Positions 8,512 through 18,783 of a stretch of 64,000 nucleotides of DNA are shown in pieces; the stretch's first letter is position 1; the number at the start of each line of letters is the position of its first letter. The notes beneath the pieces are model-generated. The model worked only from the letters and a program-made list of their open reading frames with translations. It made no database searches and had not been told where the DNA came from. The DNA is taken from contig NZ_CP165727.1 of NCBI RefSeq assembly GCF_041200175.1, forward strand, positions 7,434,001-7,498,000, in the 5' to 3' direction. Source of the stretch: Streptomyces sp. R33 (GTDB taxonomy: Bacteria; Actinomycetota; Actinomycetes; Streptomycetales; Streptomycetaceae). The position numbers were made by a program, and so were the translations under genes.

Positions 8512-9558
8512 ATGAACGCGAGTACCACCTTCCGCCGCTCCCGGCGCCGGGCCCTGGCCGTCGCGGCCCTCACGGCGGCGGCCGTCACGGGCCAGCTGCT
8601 CGTCACGTCCCCGCTGGCCCAGGCGGACGCCGACCACGCCGCCCGTTCGATCGCCTCCACCACGAACCAGCTGGAGCCGCCGCCGGACCACGAAGGCCGG
8701 GACGACGACGGCCGGGACGAGAACGGCCGGGGCGATGGCGGCCGGCACGAGGACGGCCGGCACGAGGACGGCCGGGACGAGGACGGCCGGGACGAGAATG
8801 GCCGGGGCGACGACGGCCGGGACGAGAACGGCCGGGAAGACGACGGCCGGCACGAGAACGGCTCGGAGTACGGGGACGACGAGTCGAAGCCGACGGTGAA
8901 GACCGTGCACGGGCTGCAGGAGTTCACAGCGGACGGCACCTTCGTGCCGCCGAAGGGCGTCACCTCCGTGTTCATCCAGGCCTGGGGGGCCGGCGGTGGC
9001 GGCGGCGGTGGCGGTGGCGGCGGCAGCGCACCGAACGACGGTGCCGGCGGCGCCGGCGGTGGTGGCGGTGGCGGCGGCTTCGTCTGGTGCGCCATTCCCG
9101 TGAAGTCGTCGAAGAGCTACACGGTGGTGCTCGGCGACGGGGGCGACCACGGCGGCGCAGGCCCGGCCGGCTCGGCCGGCGCACCCGGCGGCGCGGGGAC
9201 GGTGGGCGCCGCAGGTACGGCCACCACCCTGACCTCGACCCAGGGCGACATCATCGCCACGGCCACCGGCGGCGGTGGCGGCGGTGGCGGCGGTGGCGGC
9301 GGGGCCACCGACGGCGCGCCCGGAACGCCCGGCGCCGGAGGGACCGGCAGCAGCTGCCGCACCGGCGGTCTGACCCGGCCCGGCCTGAATGCCGAGGACG
9401 AGACCGGCGGCGGCGCCGTCGACGGCATCGTCGCCACGCCGGACGGGACCGTCATCGGCGGCAACGGCGGCCCCGGCGGAGCCGGCGGTGTGGCCTCGGG
9501 CCAGATCGGCACCCCGGGGGCCGACGGCGGCGACGGCTACGCCGTCATCTTCTGGTAG
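8512..9558 (+). CDS. Secreted glycine-rich protein with (D/H)E(D/N)GR pentapeptide repeats
   Basis: A 348-residue exported protein. Residues 1-43 form a Sec-type leader (basic SRRRA, a hydrophobic core, then ADA). Residues 59-118 are twelve acidic/basic pentapeptides ending GR. From about residue 145 a glycine-rich domain begins with FTADGTFVPPKGVTSVFIQAWGAGGG. This matches the glycine-rich sandwich domain seen in tail-fibre and surface proteins, where a WGAGGGG turn precedes polyglycine helices. It is probably an extracellular adhesive or structural protein. AAGGA precedes the ATG. Poly-Gly runs encoded by GGC/GGT repeats make it prone to length change. Confidence 0.75.
   Translation: MNASTTFRRSRRRALAVAALTAAAVTGQLLVTSPLAQADADHAARSIASTTNQLEPPPDHEGRDDDGRDENGRGDGGRHEDGRHEDGRDEDGRDENGRGDDGRDENGREDDGRHENGSEYGDDESKPTVKTVHGLQEFTADGTFVPPKGVTSVFIQAWGAGGGGGGGGGGGSAPNDGAGGAGGGGGGGGFVWCAIPVKSSKSYTVVLGDGGDHGGAGPAGSAGAPGGAGTVGAAGTATTLTSTQGDIIATATGGGGGGGGGGGGATDGAPGTPGAGGTGSSCRTGGLTRPGLNAEDETGGGAVDGIVATPDGTVIGGNGGPGGAGGVASGQIGTPGADGGDGYAVIFW
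8686..8865 (+). repeat. Twelve 15-bp tandem repeats inside the glycine-rich protein gene
   Basis: Units follow the pattern NACGANGACGGCCGG and keep the reading frame (five codons each). Two adjacent units at 8746-8775 are identical, which suggests recent slippage. Confidence 0.85.
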
Positions 9559-9688
9559 CCCGCCCGGAGTTGCAGCGGCCGCGGGTCCCGGGGACGGGAT
9601 CCGCGACCGCCGCACGCACCCGCGGCAGCCGAAATGACGCGGCAAGTCCTATTCGCCCCGAACGTGCCGGTCGTGGCAGGTTGGGGGC

Positions 9689-10837
9689 ATGAGTACGGCA
9701 GCACGCAAGTCCCCTTTCACCGACTGGACCGTCGTGGTCCCGCTCGTCTCGCTCCTCGCGCTGGTGTTCAGCTGGGGGCGGGACCTGCCGGGATTCGTGG
9801 TGGCCCTCGTCGCCCTGTGCCTCGCGGGCGCCGTGCTGGCGGCCGTCCACCATGCCGAGGTCGTCGCCCACCGGGTGGGCGAACCCTTCGGCTCGCTCGT
9901 CCTGGCCGTCGCCGTCACCGTCATCGAAGTGGCCCTCATCGTCACCCTGATGGCCGACGGAGGCGACAAGACCGCCTCGCTCGCCCGGGACACCGTCTTC
10001 GCCGCCGTCATGATCACTTGCAACGGCATCGTCGGCCTGTCCCTGCTCGTCGGCGCCCTGCGCAACCGGGTCGCCGTCTTCAACCCCGAGGGTTCCGGCG
10101 CGGCGCTGGCCACCGTGGCGACCCTGGCCGTCCTCAGCCTGGTCCTGCCGACGTTCACCACCAGCAAGCCGGGTCCGGAGTTCTCCACCGCGCAGCTGAC
10201 GTTCGCCGCAGTCGCCTCGCTCGCCCTGTACGGGCTGTTCATCGCCGTCCAGACGGTCCGCCACCGGGACTACTTCCTGCCGGTCCCCACGGAGGCCGGT
10301 GCGAAGAAGGCCGACGGCTCCAGTGGCGGTGACGGCTCCGGTGACGGCTCCGGCGACGGGGAGCACGCCGAGCCGCCCACCTCCCGCGCCGCGCTGGTCA
10401 GCCTGGGACTGCTGCTGGTCGCGCTCGTCGCCGTGGTCGGCGACGCCAAGGCCGTCTCGCCCACGATCGAAGCGGGCGTCGCCGGCGCGGGCCTGCCCAA
10501 CGCCGTCGTCGGAGTGATCATCGCCCTGCTGGTGCTGGCCCCCGAGACCCTCGCCGCCGTCCGCGCGGCCCGCCGTGACCGCGTCCAGACCAGCCTCAAC
10601 CTGGGCTACGGCTCCGCCATCGCGAGCATCGGCCTGACCATCCCGGCCGTCGCCCTGGCTTCCGTGTGGCTCTCCGGCCCGCTGCTGCTGGGCCTCGGGC
10701 CGATCCACATGGTGCTGCTCGCCCTGACCGTCGTGGTCAGCGCCCTCACCATCGCGCCCGGCCGCGCCACGCTGCTCCAGGGCGGCGTGCACATCGTGGT
10801 GCTGGCCGCGTACCTGTTCCTCGCCGTCAGCCCATGA
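9689..10837 (+). CDS. chaA: Calcium/proton antiporter ChaA
   Basis: A 382-residue CaCA-family exchanger with about eleven hydrophobic spans. The first alpha repeat carries RVGEPFGSLVLAVAVTVIEV and the second NLGYGSAIASIGLTIP, the two inverted membrane-embedded repeats whose acidic and serine residues bind the cation. Between them is a low-complexity cytoplasmic loop (GSSGGDGSGDGSGDGEH, around residues 213-230). The protein would export Ca2+ (or Na+/K+) in exchange for protons at the cytoplasmic membrane. It has its own leader and is followed by a strong terminator. Confidence 0.9.
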   Translation: MSTAARKSPFTDWTVVVPLVSLLALVFSWGRDLPGFVVALVALCLAGAVLAAVHHAEVVAHRVGEPFGSLVLAVAVTVIEVALIVTLMADGGDKTASLARDTVFAAVMITCNGIVGLSLLVGALRNRVAVFNPEGSGAALATVATLAVLSLVLPTFTTSKPGPEFSTAQLTFAAVASLALYGLFIAVQTVRHRDYFLPVPTEAGAKKADGSSGGDGSGDGSGDGEHAEPPTSRAALVSLGLLLVALVAVVGDAKAVSPTIEAGVAGAGLPNAVVGVIIALLVLAPETLAAVRAARRDRVQTSLNLGYGSAIASIGLTIPAVALASVWLSGPLLLGLGPIHMVLLALTVVVSALTIAPGRATLLQGGVHIVVLAAYLFLAVSP

Positions 10838-10842
10838 GGACA

Positions 10843-10872
10843 CGTCGGGGCCGGGACGATCCGGCCCCGACG
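10843..10872. terminator. Bidirectional hairpin terminator
   Basis: CGTCGGGGCCGG-gacgat-CCGGCCCCGACG is a perfect 12-bp stem with a six-base loop between the convergent chaA gene and the penicillin acylase gene. It would serve both. Confidence 0.8.
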
Positions 10873-10885
10873 AGTCCGGCTGTGG

Positions 10886-13354
10886 TCAGCGGCGCTCGCG
10901 CGGCCGGACCACCTTCAGCTGCGGCGAGGTGAGGATGTCCCGTTCGCAGAACCTCGAGGTCACCCACCGCTCCTGGGAGAACAGGCGGGTCTGGTCGGCG
11001 TAGTACGGCGAGGCCGGGTTCGACGACTGGCCGTACGTCAGCAGCGTGCGCGCGACCGGGCAGCGGCCGCCGTCCCAGCCGACCGCCTGGATGTGGCTGG
11101 AGCCGTGCACGACCTCCGGGTAGCCGCCGCCGGCCGCGTTCCAGGGTGCCTCGATCTTGTTCCACACGCCCAGTGCCTCGGTGCCGCCCGGCACCGGCAG
11201 CCTCTGCCCGCCGCGCACCACGAACTGGTGCGCGCCGAGCGGCGCGTCGAGGGCGATGCCCGCCGCCGTCAGCTCGGCCACCGTGTCCGCGAGGGCCCGG
11301 CCGATGCCGGGCGCCGCCCGGTTGAGCGTACGGGGCGTACGGACGGGATCGGCCGCCGAGAACGGCACCAGCCACAGGTCCTTGGCCGCCGTGCCCGCCG
11401 TGAGCCTGCGCCAGAACCGGTCGAAGAGCAGCGCGCCGCGGCTGCCGGTGTCGGCCGTCCGGTCCCAGCCCGCGAGCACCGCGCAGGCCGCCGAGACGTC
11501 CACCGGCCGGCCGTCGCTCGCGGTGGCCGCTCCGCCGGGCAGGGCCGCGCAGGCCTTCGCCGCGTCGGCCGCCGCCAGGTCACCGGCGGGCACCCGGTTC
11601 GCGAACTGCTGCTTCTGCAGATCGGCCACGGTCAGCCGGCCCTTCGCGGCCATCGCCGCCACGTCCTCGACGGCGCCGCGGGTGCGCAGCGAACGCGGGG
11701 TGCCCGCATTGCCCCAGACCCGCTCGTACCCGGTCAGTGGCCGGTCGGCATTGGCCAGCCAGGCGCTGTCGTTGGAGTTCTCGGCGTACGGCGCGTCGCG
11801 CAGCGTCGGCGCCCTCCCCGGGCCGAACACCCCGGGCTGCACCGCGTCCGGGTCCGAGCCGAGCGCGCAGTCGCCGCGCGCGCCGTCGAGGACCGCGAGC
11901 CCGGACGCCGGGTACGTGGCCCTGCCGAGCGGTGTGGAGCAGCGGGCTGCGAGCTCGTCGGTGATCCGGGGGAGTACCTGGGACTGGGTGAACAGCGTGC
12001 CGCCGGCCGAGTCCGCGGCGACCGTGTTGACCCACGGCAGGCCCTGCGTGCGCTTCAGCGCGTCCTGGATCCCGGCGACCGTGCGGGCCTTGCCCATGGC
12101 GAGGGCGGTGTCGGAGCCGCGCAGGTTCGCGGCGTTCGGGTCGTTCAGCGCGTACGCCGTGCCGGCCGTCCAAGGCAGCGGCAGGCCCGGGCCGAGACCG
12201 GTGACCACGGGACCGTAGCGGGTCCACCATTGGGTTCGGGTGACGGGATCGCCGCCCGCCACCTGGACGCTGACCGTCCGCTGCGTCATCTTCTCGGGCT
12301 TGCCGTCGACCAGATAAGTGGTCGCGTCGGCCGGGTCCAGGGTGAGCTGGTGCAGGTTGACGGGGGTGCCGGTGGCCACGGTGTGGCTCCAGGCCACCTT
12401 CTCGTTGAAGCCGATGTTGATCACGGCGGTGCCCAGCAGGGAGCCGCCGGAGACGTTCAGTTCCCCGGGTATGGTCTGCTGCGACTGCCAGAAGCGGCGG
12501 CCGCCCTGCCAGGGGTAGTGCGGGTTCCCGAGCAGCAGGCCGCCCCCGCTCGCGGTGGTGGAGCCGCTGAAGGCCACCGCATTGGAGCCCATGTCGTAGC
12601 GGCCCGTGTCGAAGAAGGCCCGCGCGGCCTCGGCGGCTGCCGCCGGGTCGGGCTCGGCCCCGGCCCCGGCCGCAGGCTCCGTACGGGACGTCGGGGAGGC
12701 CGCCCGGCCCGGCGGCTGCGCCGCGGCGATGGCGTCGACGGCGCGCCCCTGGCCGCCGAGCACGGAGACGGCGAAGCCGCGGGAGGCCACGTCGAGGACG
12801 GTGACCGGGCGCACCCAGGCGGCGCCCTTGCAGGCCGGATCGGTGATCTTGTTCTGGGCGAGCCAGGCGTTGTACCCGGCGGCCCAGCCGCGCATCAGCT
12901 CCTCGAGGTCTGGGGTGGGGCCGGCCGGGGCGGGCGTGGCGAGGAGCTTCTCGACGGTGCCGGATTCCCGCACCCCCTTGAAGTACAGGTCGCTGGACAG
13001 GTTCGCGGCCGCGGAGGAGAGCGAGCCGTCGGGCGCCGCGTCGGCGCCGAACCAGCGCGACCGCTCGCCGGCCACGGTCACGAACCCGTCGGCGAGCACG
13101 CAGACCTGGTCGGCGGCCTGGGCCCAGCCGGTGCCGAAGCCGAGGTGCGCGTAGTCCTGGGCCAGGATGTGCGGTATGCCGTTCTCGGTGTACCGGATGA
13201 CGGCGGACAGGCCGCCGCCGGACGGGCCGCGGTCCGCGGCGGCCGCCGCGGCCGAGGCCTGCGGCGCCGCGGTGACGGCGAGCAGGGCGGCGCCGGTGAG
13301 TGCGGCGCGCCGGAGCAGCGGGCGGGTGCGGCCGTATCCATCAAGAAAGCGCAA
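10886..13354 (-). CDS. Secreted penicillin acylase-family amidase (AHL / cyclic-lipopeptide acylase type)
   Basis: An 822-residue Ntn-hydrolase precursor. A leader (RPLLRRAALTGAALLAVTAAPQASA) is followed by the alpha region (RYTENGIPHILAQDYAHLGFGTGWAQAADQ), a spacer, and the beta-chain start at Ser257 in MGSNAVAFSG. That serine becomes the free N-terminal nucleophile after autocleavage. GNPHYPW and the later HTVATG are also conserved. Size and export match Streptomyces AhlM and aculeacin A acylase, which remove long acyl chains from homoserine lactones or lipopeptides. The TTG start at 13354 is inferred from GGGAGG four bases upstream; the frame stays open further but is not coding-like there. 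Confidence 0.88.
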   Translation of the reverse strand: MRFLDGYGRTRPLLRRAALTGAALLAVTAAPQASAAAAAADRGPSGGGLSAVIRYTENGIPHILAQDYAHLGFGTGWAQAADQVCVLADGFVTVAGERSRWFGADAAPDGSLSSAAANLSSDLYFKGVRESGTVEKLLATPAPAGPTPDLEELMRGWAAGYNAWLAQNKITDPACKGAAWVRPVTVLDVASRGFAVSVLGGQGRAVDAIAAAQPPGRAASPTSRTEPAAGAGAEPDPAAAAEAARAFFDTGRYDMGSNAVAFSGSTTASGGGLLLGNPHYPWQGGRRFWQSQQTIPGELNVSGGSLLGTAVINIGFNEKVAWSHTVATGTPVNLHQLTLDPADATTYLVDGKPEKMTQRTVSVQVAGGDPVTRTQWWTRYGPVVTGLGPGLPLPWTAGTAYALNDPNAANLRGSDTALAMGKARTVAGIQDALKRTQGLPWVNTVAADSAGGTLFTQSQVLPRITDELAARCSTPLGRATYPASGLAVLDGARGDCALGSDPDAVQPGVFGPGRAPTLRDAPYAENSNDSAWLANADRPLTGYERVWGNAGTPRSLRTRGAVEDVAAMAAKGRLTVADLQKQQFANRVPAGDLAAADAAKACAALPGGAATASDGRPVDVSAACAVLAGWDRTADTGSRGALLFDRFWRRLTAGTAAKDLWLVPFSAADPVRTPRTLNRAAPGIGRALADTVAELTAAGIALDAPLGAHQFVVRGGQRLPVPGGTEALGVWNKIEAPWNAAGGGYPEVVHGSSHIQAVGWDGGRCPVARTLLTYGQSSNPASPYYADQTRLFSQERWVTSRFCERDILTSPQLKVVRPRERR

Positions 13355-13519
13355 CGTGCCTCCCAAGTAGCCTGCGGATGGGCGTGGTTGCCCGTGGAAC
13401 AGGCGGTGCTTGCGTGCCCCACACTCATGCAGTCGGCCTGACGATCTGTCAACATCCCGTTCGGATCCCGGTTGTGCCGGTTCTTGACCGTGGCCGTCGG
13501 CGGAGACGAGGATCACGCC

Positions 13520-15070
13520 ATGACGGCAGCGCGGACGGTGCAGGCAGGACGGGCCGGGGAGCCGGTGCGGCAGAACACGGTCGACGGGCTGGTGCGCGAC
13601 AGCGCGCTGCGGGTCCCCGACCGGACGGCCGTCCGCTACCGCGAACGCACCTGGACGTACGCGGAGCTCGACGCGGCCGTGTCCACCGGCGCCGCCGTCC
13701 TGCGGGAGCGGTACGGGCTGGCCGCCAAAGACCGGGTCGCGACCTTCGCCCACAACTCCGACGCCTACCTGCTCGCCTTCCTCGCCTGCGCGCGGGCCGG
13801 GCTCACCCACGTCCCGGTCAACCAGAACCTCACCGGCGAGGACCTCGCGTACATCCTGGACGACTGCACGAGCGCGCTGGTCCTCGCCGACCCGGACCTG
13901 GCCGCGCGGATCCCCGGGGGCCGTGACGTACGGCCGCTGCGCGACGCGCCCGGCTCCTTCCTGGCGCAGCTCGCAGCTCCGCTGCCCTTCGCGGCGGACC
14001 GCGACCCGGACGCGGTGGTGCAGCTGCTCTACACCTCGGGGACCACGGCGCTGCCCAAGGGCGCGATGATGACGCACAAGGCGCTGGTCCACGAGTACGA
14101 GAGTGCGATCGAGGCGCTGGACCTGGCCGAGGGGGACCGGCCGGTGCACTCGCTGCCGCTCTACCACTCGGCGCAGATGCACGTGTTCCTGCTGCCGTAC
14201 CTGGCGGTGGGCGCGCAGAACACGATCCTGGACGCGCCGGTCGCGGAGGAGATCTTCGGCCTGGTGGAGGCCGGGCGGGCCGACAGCCTGTTCGCCCCGC
14301 CCACGGTGTGGATCGGTCTCGCCAACCACCCGGAGTTCGAGCGGCGGGAGCTGGGCGCGTTGCGCAAGGCGTACTACGGGGCCTCGATCATGCCGGTGCC
14401 GGTCCTGGAGCGGCTGCGGGCGCGGCTGCCCGGACTCGGCTTCTACAACTGCTTCGGGCAGAGCGAGATCGGGCCGCTGGCCACCGTCCTCGGACCGGAC
14501 GAGCACGAGGGGCGGATGGACTCCTGCGGCCGGCCGGTCCGCCACGTCGAGGCGAAGGTCGTCGACGAGGACGGCGCGGACGTGCCGGACGGCACGGCGG
14601 GCGAGGTGGTGTACCGGTCGCCGCAGCTGTGCCTGGGCTACTGGAACGACCCGGAGGCGACGAAGAAGGCCTTCCGGGACGGTTGGTTCCGCTCAGGGGA
14701 CCTCGCGGTGCGCGATGCGCAGGGCTACTTCACGGTCGTCGACCGGGTGAAGGACGTCATCAACTCGGGCGGCGTGCTGGTGGCCTCGCGGCAGGTCGAG
14801 GACGTGCTGTACACCCATCCGGGGGTGGCCGAGGCGGCGGTGGTGGGCCTGCCCGACGAGCGGTGGATCGAGGCCGTCACGGCGGTCGTGGTGCCGAGGG
14901 GCGGGGTGACGGAGGCGGAGCTGCTGGCGTACGCGCGGGAGAGGCTGGCCGGCTTCAAGGCCCCGAAACGGGTCCTCTTCGTGGACGCCCTCCCGCGCAA
15001 CGCCAGCGGCAAGATCCTCAAGCGTGAACTCCGGGACCGGTTCGGGCGGCAGGACCGGCAGGGTCGGTAG
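13520..15070 (+). CDS. Acyl-CoA synthetase (AMP-dependent ligase)
   Basis: A 516-residue ANL enzyme. The P-loop LLYTSGTTALPKGAMM (near residue 170), FGQSEIG, the GWFRSGDLAVRD block, the hinge VDRVKDVINSGG and the C-terminal catalytic lysine in NASGKILKREL are all present. It would form an acyl-CoA from a fatty or aromatic acid. GAGG lies eight bases before the ATG at 13520. It is monocistronic, divergent from the acylase gene, and converges on the YihY gene. The substrate cannot be read from sequence. A role in recycling acids released by the divergent secreted acylase is conceivable but only inference. Confidence 0.85.
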   Translation: MTAARTVQAGRAGEPVRQNTVDGLVRDSALRVPDRTAVRYRERTWTYAELDAAVSTGAAVLRERYGLAAKDRVATFAHNSDAYLLAFLACARAGLTHVPVNQNLTGEDLAYILDDCTSALVLADPDLAARIPGGRDVRPLRDAPGSFLAQLAAPLPFAADRDPDAVVQLLYTSGTTALPKGAMMTHKALVHEYESAIEALDLAEGDRPVHSLPLYHSAQMHVFLLPYLAVGAQNTILDAPVAEEIFGLVEAGRADSLFAPPTVWIGLANHPEFERRELGALRKAYYGASIMPVPVLERLRARLPGLGFYNCFGQSEIGPLATVLGPDEHEGRMDSCGRPVRHVEAKVVDEDGADVPDGTAGEVVYRSPQLCLGYWNDPEATKKAFRDGWFRSGDLAVRDAQGYFTVVDRVKDVINSGGVLVASRQVEDVLYTHPGVAEAAVVGLPDERWIEAVTAVVVPRGGVTEAELLAYARERLAGFKAPKRVLFVDALPRNASGKILKRELRDRFGRQDRQGR

Positions 15071-15083
15071 ACCGGCCGGCGTG

Positions 15084-15905
15084 TCACTCGGGCAGGAGCC
15101 CGGTGTCCTGGAGGCGGCGGAGGGTGAGGTGTTCGTGGACGAGGCGGCCGACGAGGGCGCCGCCGTAGACGACGAAGCCGACGCCGACCAGCCAGGACTG
15201 GACGACCAGCAGGGTGCCGAAGGGGCCGTAGGTGACGGCGTTCGACGCGATCAGCGGGGAGAACACCAGCTGGGAGAAGACCCGCAGGCCGAGCAGGCCC
15301 AGGCTGGTCGCCACCGCCCCCGGGAGCAGGGCCCGCCAGCGGACGCGGCCGCCGAGCAGCAGCCGCTGGGAGCCCCAGAAGAAGAGGATCGTGCCGAGAA
15401 GGTCGCCGGTGGTGCCGAGGATCGTGCCCGGCGCGTCCTTCGACGGCGCGGGGATCTCGACCAGCAGCCCGAGGTAGCAGACCAGCAGGGCGAGCCAGAC
15501 GACGTGCCGCCACATGGTGTGCCAGCGGGCGGTGGGCAGGTCCCAGACCTTCTCGTACCCGGTCTGCACGGCCGAGCCGAACGTCAGGCCGAAGACGGCC
15601 AGGGCGGCGAGACCGAAGGCCGTGGTCCGCTCGAGCGCCAGGTCGGCCGCGCCGAACAGCATCTCGACCCGGGCCCGCGAGGACTCGGTGACCCCGAGGG
15701 CCTGGCCGAGCCAGCGGCCGAAGCCGGAGCCGCTGCCGGGTGCGGCGGCCGCGACGACCACCAGCAGGGGCACCAGGGTCAGGAAGCCGAGGGCGGCGAA
15801 GCCCATGGCCCGGTGCATCAGCTCCATCTCCCGCCCCCGGCTCCACGCCAGCCCGGCCGGGGAGGCCTGGAGCCGGCCGTGGAGCTGTCGGAAGATCGAG
15901 GTCAC
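15084..15905 (-). CDS. YihY/UPF0761 (BrkB-type) inner-membrane protein
   Basis: A 273-residue protein with about six membrane spans. The MELMHRAMGFAALGFLTLVPLL opening and the later TYGPFGTLLVVQSWLVGVGFVVYGGALV segment are typical of the YihY family. An FGSAVQTGYEKVWDL loop follows the second or third span. The family has no settled biochemical function; some members were misnamed ribonuclease BN. It is transcribed alone, converging on the ligase gene with 13 bases between. In the 122 bases separating it from the paaK stop I see only GC-rich spacer. Confidence 0.85.
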   Translation of the reverse strand: MTSIFRQLHGRLQASPAGLAWSRGREMELMHRAMGFAALGFLTLVPLLVVVAAAAPGSGSGFGRWLGQALGVTESSRARVEMLFGAADLALERTTAFGLAALAVFGLTFGSAVQTGYEKVWDLPTARWHTMWRHVVWLALLVCYLGLLVEIPAPSKDAPGTILGTTGDLLGTILFFWGSQRLLLGGRVRWRALLPGAVATSLGLLGLRVFSQLVFSPLIASNAVTYGPFGTLLVVQSWLVGVGFVVYGGALVGRLVHEHLTLRRLQDTGLLPE

Positions 15906-16027
15906 GCCTCATGGACTACCCGGACGCACCCGGCGGCTCTCGGAGGCTCCCCCGAAGTAGGCCCGAAGGGGTGGTTTCGCGGGCGAACCGGGCTCGGCCC
16001 GTCTCCGGCCCCGGCCCTCCACGCTGC

Positions 16028-17329
<1,302 letters not shown>

Positions 17330-17354
17330 GCCGTCACCTCATCGAGAGCCGAGC

Positions 17355-17376
17355 CTACCGACCGATCATTCGGTAG
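17355..17376. promoter_or_regulatory. Palindromic operator candidate upstream of paaK
   Basis: CTACCGA-CCGATCAT-TCGGTAG has perfect 7-bp arms and sits 26 bases before the paaK start. A nested ACCG-ATCATT-CGGT also reads as a palindrome. The sequence resembles the ACCG-N6-CGGT cores bound by TetR-type PaaR regulators in actinobacteria. That link is from memory of the family, not tested. Confidence 0.55.
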
Positions 17377-17405
17377 ATTGCCCCAGCCCGCCGACTAAAG
17401 CAATG

Positions 17406-17417
17406 ACTCGAACGAGT
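17406..17417. promoter_or_regulatory. 12-bp palindrome before the alpha/beta hydrolase gene
   Basis: ACTCG-AA-CGAGT lies 23 bases upstream of the ATG at 17440. It is a possible operator or leader hairpin for that gene, distinct from the paaK palindrome. Confidence 0.35.
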
Positions 17418-17439
17418 GATCGCATGATGGGATGGGGTC

Positions 17440-18303
17440 ATGTCGATCTTCAATACCCACGACGGAACCGCACTCGCCTACCACGTCCAGGGCGAGGGCG
17501 AGCCGCTCGTCTGCCTCCCGGGCGGCGCCATGCGGGCCTCCGCCTATCTCGGCGATCTGGGCGGCCTGAGCGCCGGACGCCGGCTTGTCCGCCTCGACCT
17601 GCGGGGCACGGGCGACTCGGCGATACCGGCGGACGAGTCCACGTACCGGGTCGACCACCAGGTCGCCGACGTCGAGGCGCTCCGGGTCCACCTCGGTCTG
17701 GAACGCATGGACGTGCTGGCCCACTCGGCCGGCGGCAATCTCGCCCAGCTGTATGCGGCCGCGCACCCCGACCGGGTGCGTCGCCTGGTCCTGGTCACCC
17801 CGACCTGCTGGGCCGTGGGCCTCGACTCGACCCCGGCGCAGCGCCTGGAGGTGGTCCGCAAGCGGGCGGGCGGCGAGCCGTACGACACGGCCATCGCCGC
17901 ATACGAGCGGATCCTCGGCATCCTGGCGGCCGGCGCCACCCCCACCCCGGCGGACTGGCGCCGGACGATGCCGCTCGCCTACGGGCGCTGGGACGCGGAG
18001 GCGCGCGCTCACGTCGAGGCGAGCGACCGGGAGAAGAACGCGGCGGCGGGCGCCGCCTACGCGGGCCCCGGTGCCTTCGACCCGCCCGCCACCCGGGCCG
18101 GGCTCCGCCGTGTCGCGGGCGAGGTGCTGGTGCTGGCCGGGGAACTGGACAGCAACCCCACCGCCGCCCTCGCCGCCGAACTCGCCGGGCTCTTCCCGCA
18201 CGGTGCGGTCGACGTCCAGGCGGGCGGCGCGCACTTCCCGTGGCTGGACGACCCGCAGTGGTTCGCTGCCCGAGTGGAGCGCTTCCTGGACGAAGGGGTC
18301 TGA
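17440..18303 (+). CDS. Alpha/beta-fold hydrolase
   Basis: A 287-residue hydrolase. The oxyanion-hole region is EPLVCLPGGAMR; DLRGTGDS follows; the nucleophile elbow is AHSAGGN near residue 100; an acidic residue is in LAGELDSNPT; and the catalytic histidine is in GAHFPW near residue 267. This is the proline-iminopeptidase/haloperoxidase-like branch, which cleaves esters, lactones or N-terminal peptides. The substrate is unknown. It is divergent from paaK, with only 110 bases between, so the two may share regulatory sites. Confidence 0.85.
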   Translation: MSIFNTHDGTALAYHVQGEGEPLVCLPGGAMRASAYLGDLGGLSAGRRLVRLDLRGTGDSAIPADESTYRVDHQVADVEALRVHLGLERMDVLAHSAGGNLAQLYAAAHPDRVRRLVLVTPTCWAVGLDSTPAQRLEVVRKRAGGEPYDTAIAAYERILGILAAGATPTPADWRRTMPLAYGRWDAEARAHVEASDREKNAAAGAAYAGPGAFDPPATRAGLRRVAGEVLVLAGELDSNPTAALAAELAGLFPHGAVDVQAGGAHFPWLDDPQWFAARVERFLDEGV

Positions 18304-18420
18304 GCCGGGCCCGGGTCCGAGGCTGAGCCCCGGGTCCGAGCTGAGCCCCGGGTCGGAGCCCCGAGCCCGGGCGGAGCCCGGATCCCGGGTCGGAGCGCCG
18401 GGCCGGGCGGAGGGGCGGGT
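18304..18420 (+). repeat. Degenerate GC-rich tandem repeats between genes
   Basis: Imperfect 13- to 19-base units of the type CCCGGGTCCGAGCTGAGC recur about five times just after the hydrolase stop. No coding signal is seen across them. They may form RNA structure at the transcript end. Confidence 0.5.
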
Positions 18421-18498
18421 GGCGGGCGGCCGCCCGGCCGTCGGCGTACGGTCGAAGGAGATGCCCCCGCCGGAGGAGGCGTGAAGGGAGGCGGTGAC

Positions 18499-18714
18499 AT
18501 GTCCGTCATCGACCCCGCGGTATCGGTACGGCTCGGCGCCGCCGGCGCCCGCCGCCTGGTCGGGCTGCTGGCCGAGGTGGCCCTCCTGCTGGAACACCCC
18601 GGCCCGGTGGGACTCTCCGACGAGCAGGCCGACGTGCTGGGCCAGGGCACGGACCGCGACGAGCTCGCGTCCTGGACCCGCGCCCTGGCGGCAGAACTGC
18701 GCAGCCAGCTGTAG
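18499..18714 (+). CDS. Small hypothetical actinobacterial protein
   Basis: A 71-residue acidic, helical protein with no motif I recognise. The ATG at 18499 follows GGGAGGCGG at good spacing; codon third positions are almost all G or C, as in neighbouring genes, so it is probably real. A central LLAEVALLLEHPGPVGLSDE segment and a final SWTRALAAELRSQL helix suggest an all-alpha fold. It ends 69 bases before the convergent FadD19-like gene. No function can be inferred. Confidence 0.6.
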   Translation: MSVIDPAVSVRLGAAGARRLVGLLAEVALLLEHPGPVGLSDEQADVLGQGTDRDELASWTRALAAELRSQL

Positions 18715-18783
18715 ACGGGACCTGCGCGGGCGACCTGCGATGCCCGTGGGCGGAGCCGGCCGCAGCGCGGGCCGGCCGACGGA

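Noticed and set aside
13355..14545. Possible long N-terminal extension of the penicillin acylase on the minus strand
   Set aside because: The frame is open by chance in GC-rich DNA and lies antisense to a well-supported acyl-CoA ligase. The leader and SD-like GGGAGG at the TTG 13354 fit a secreted protein start.
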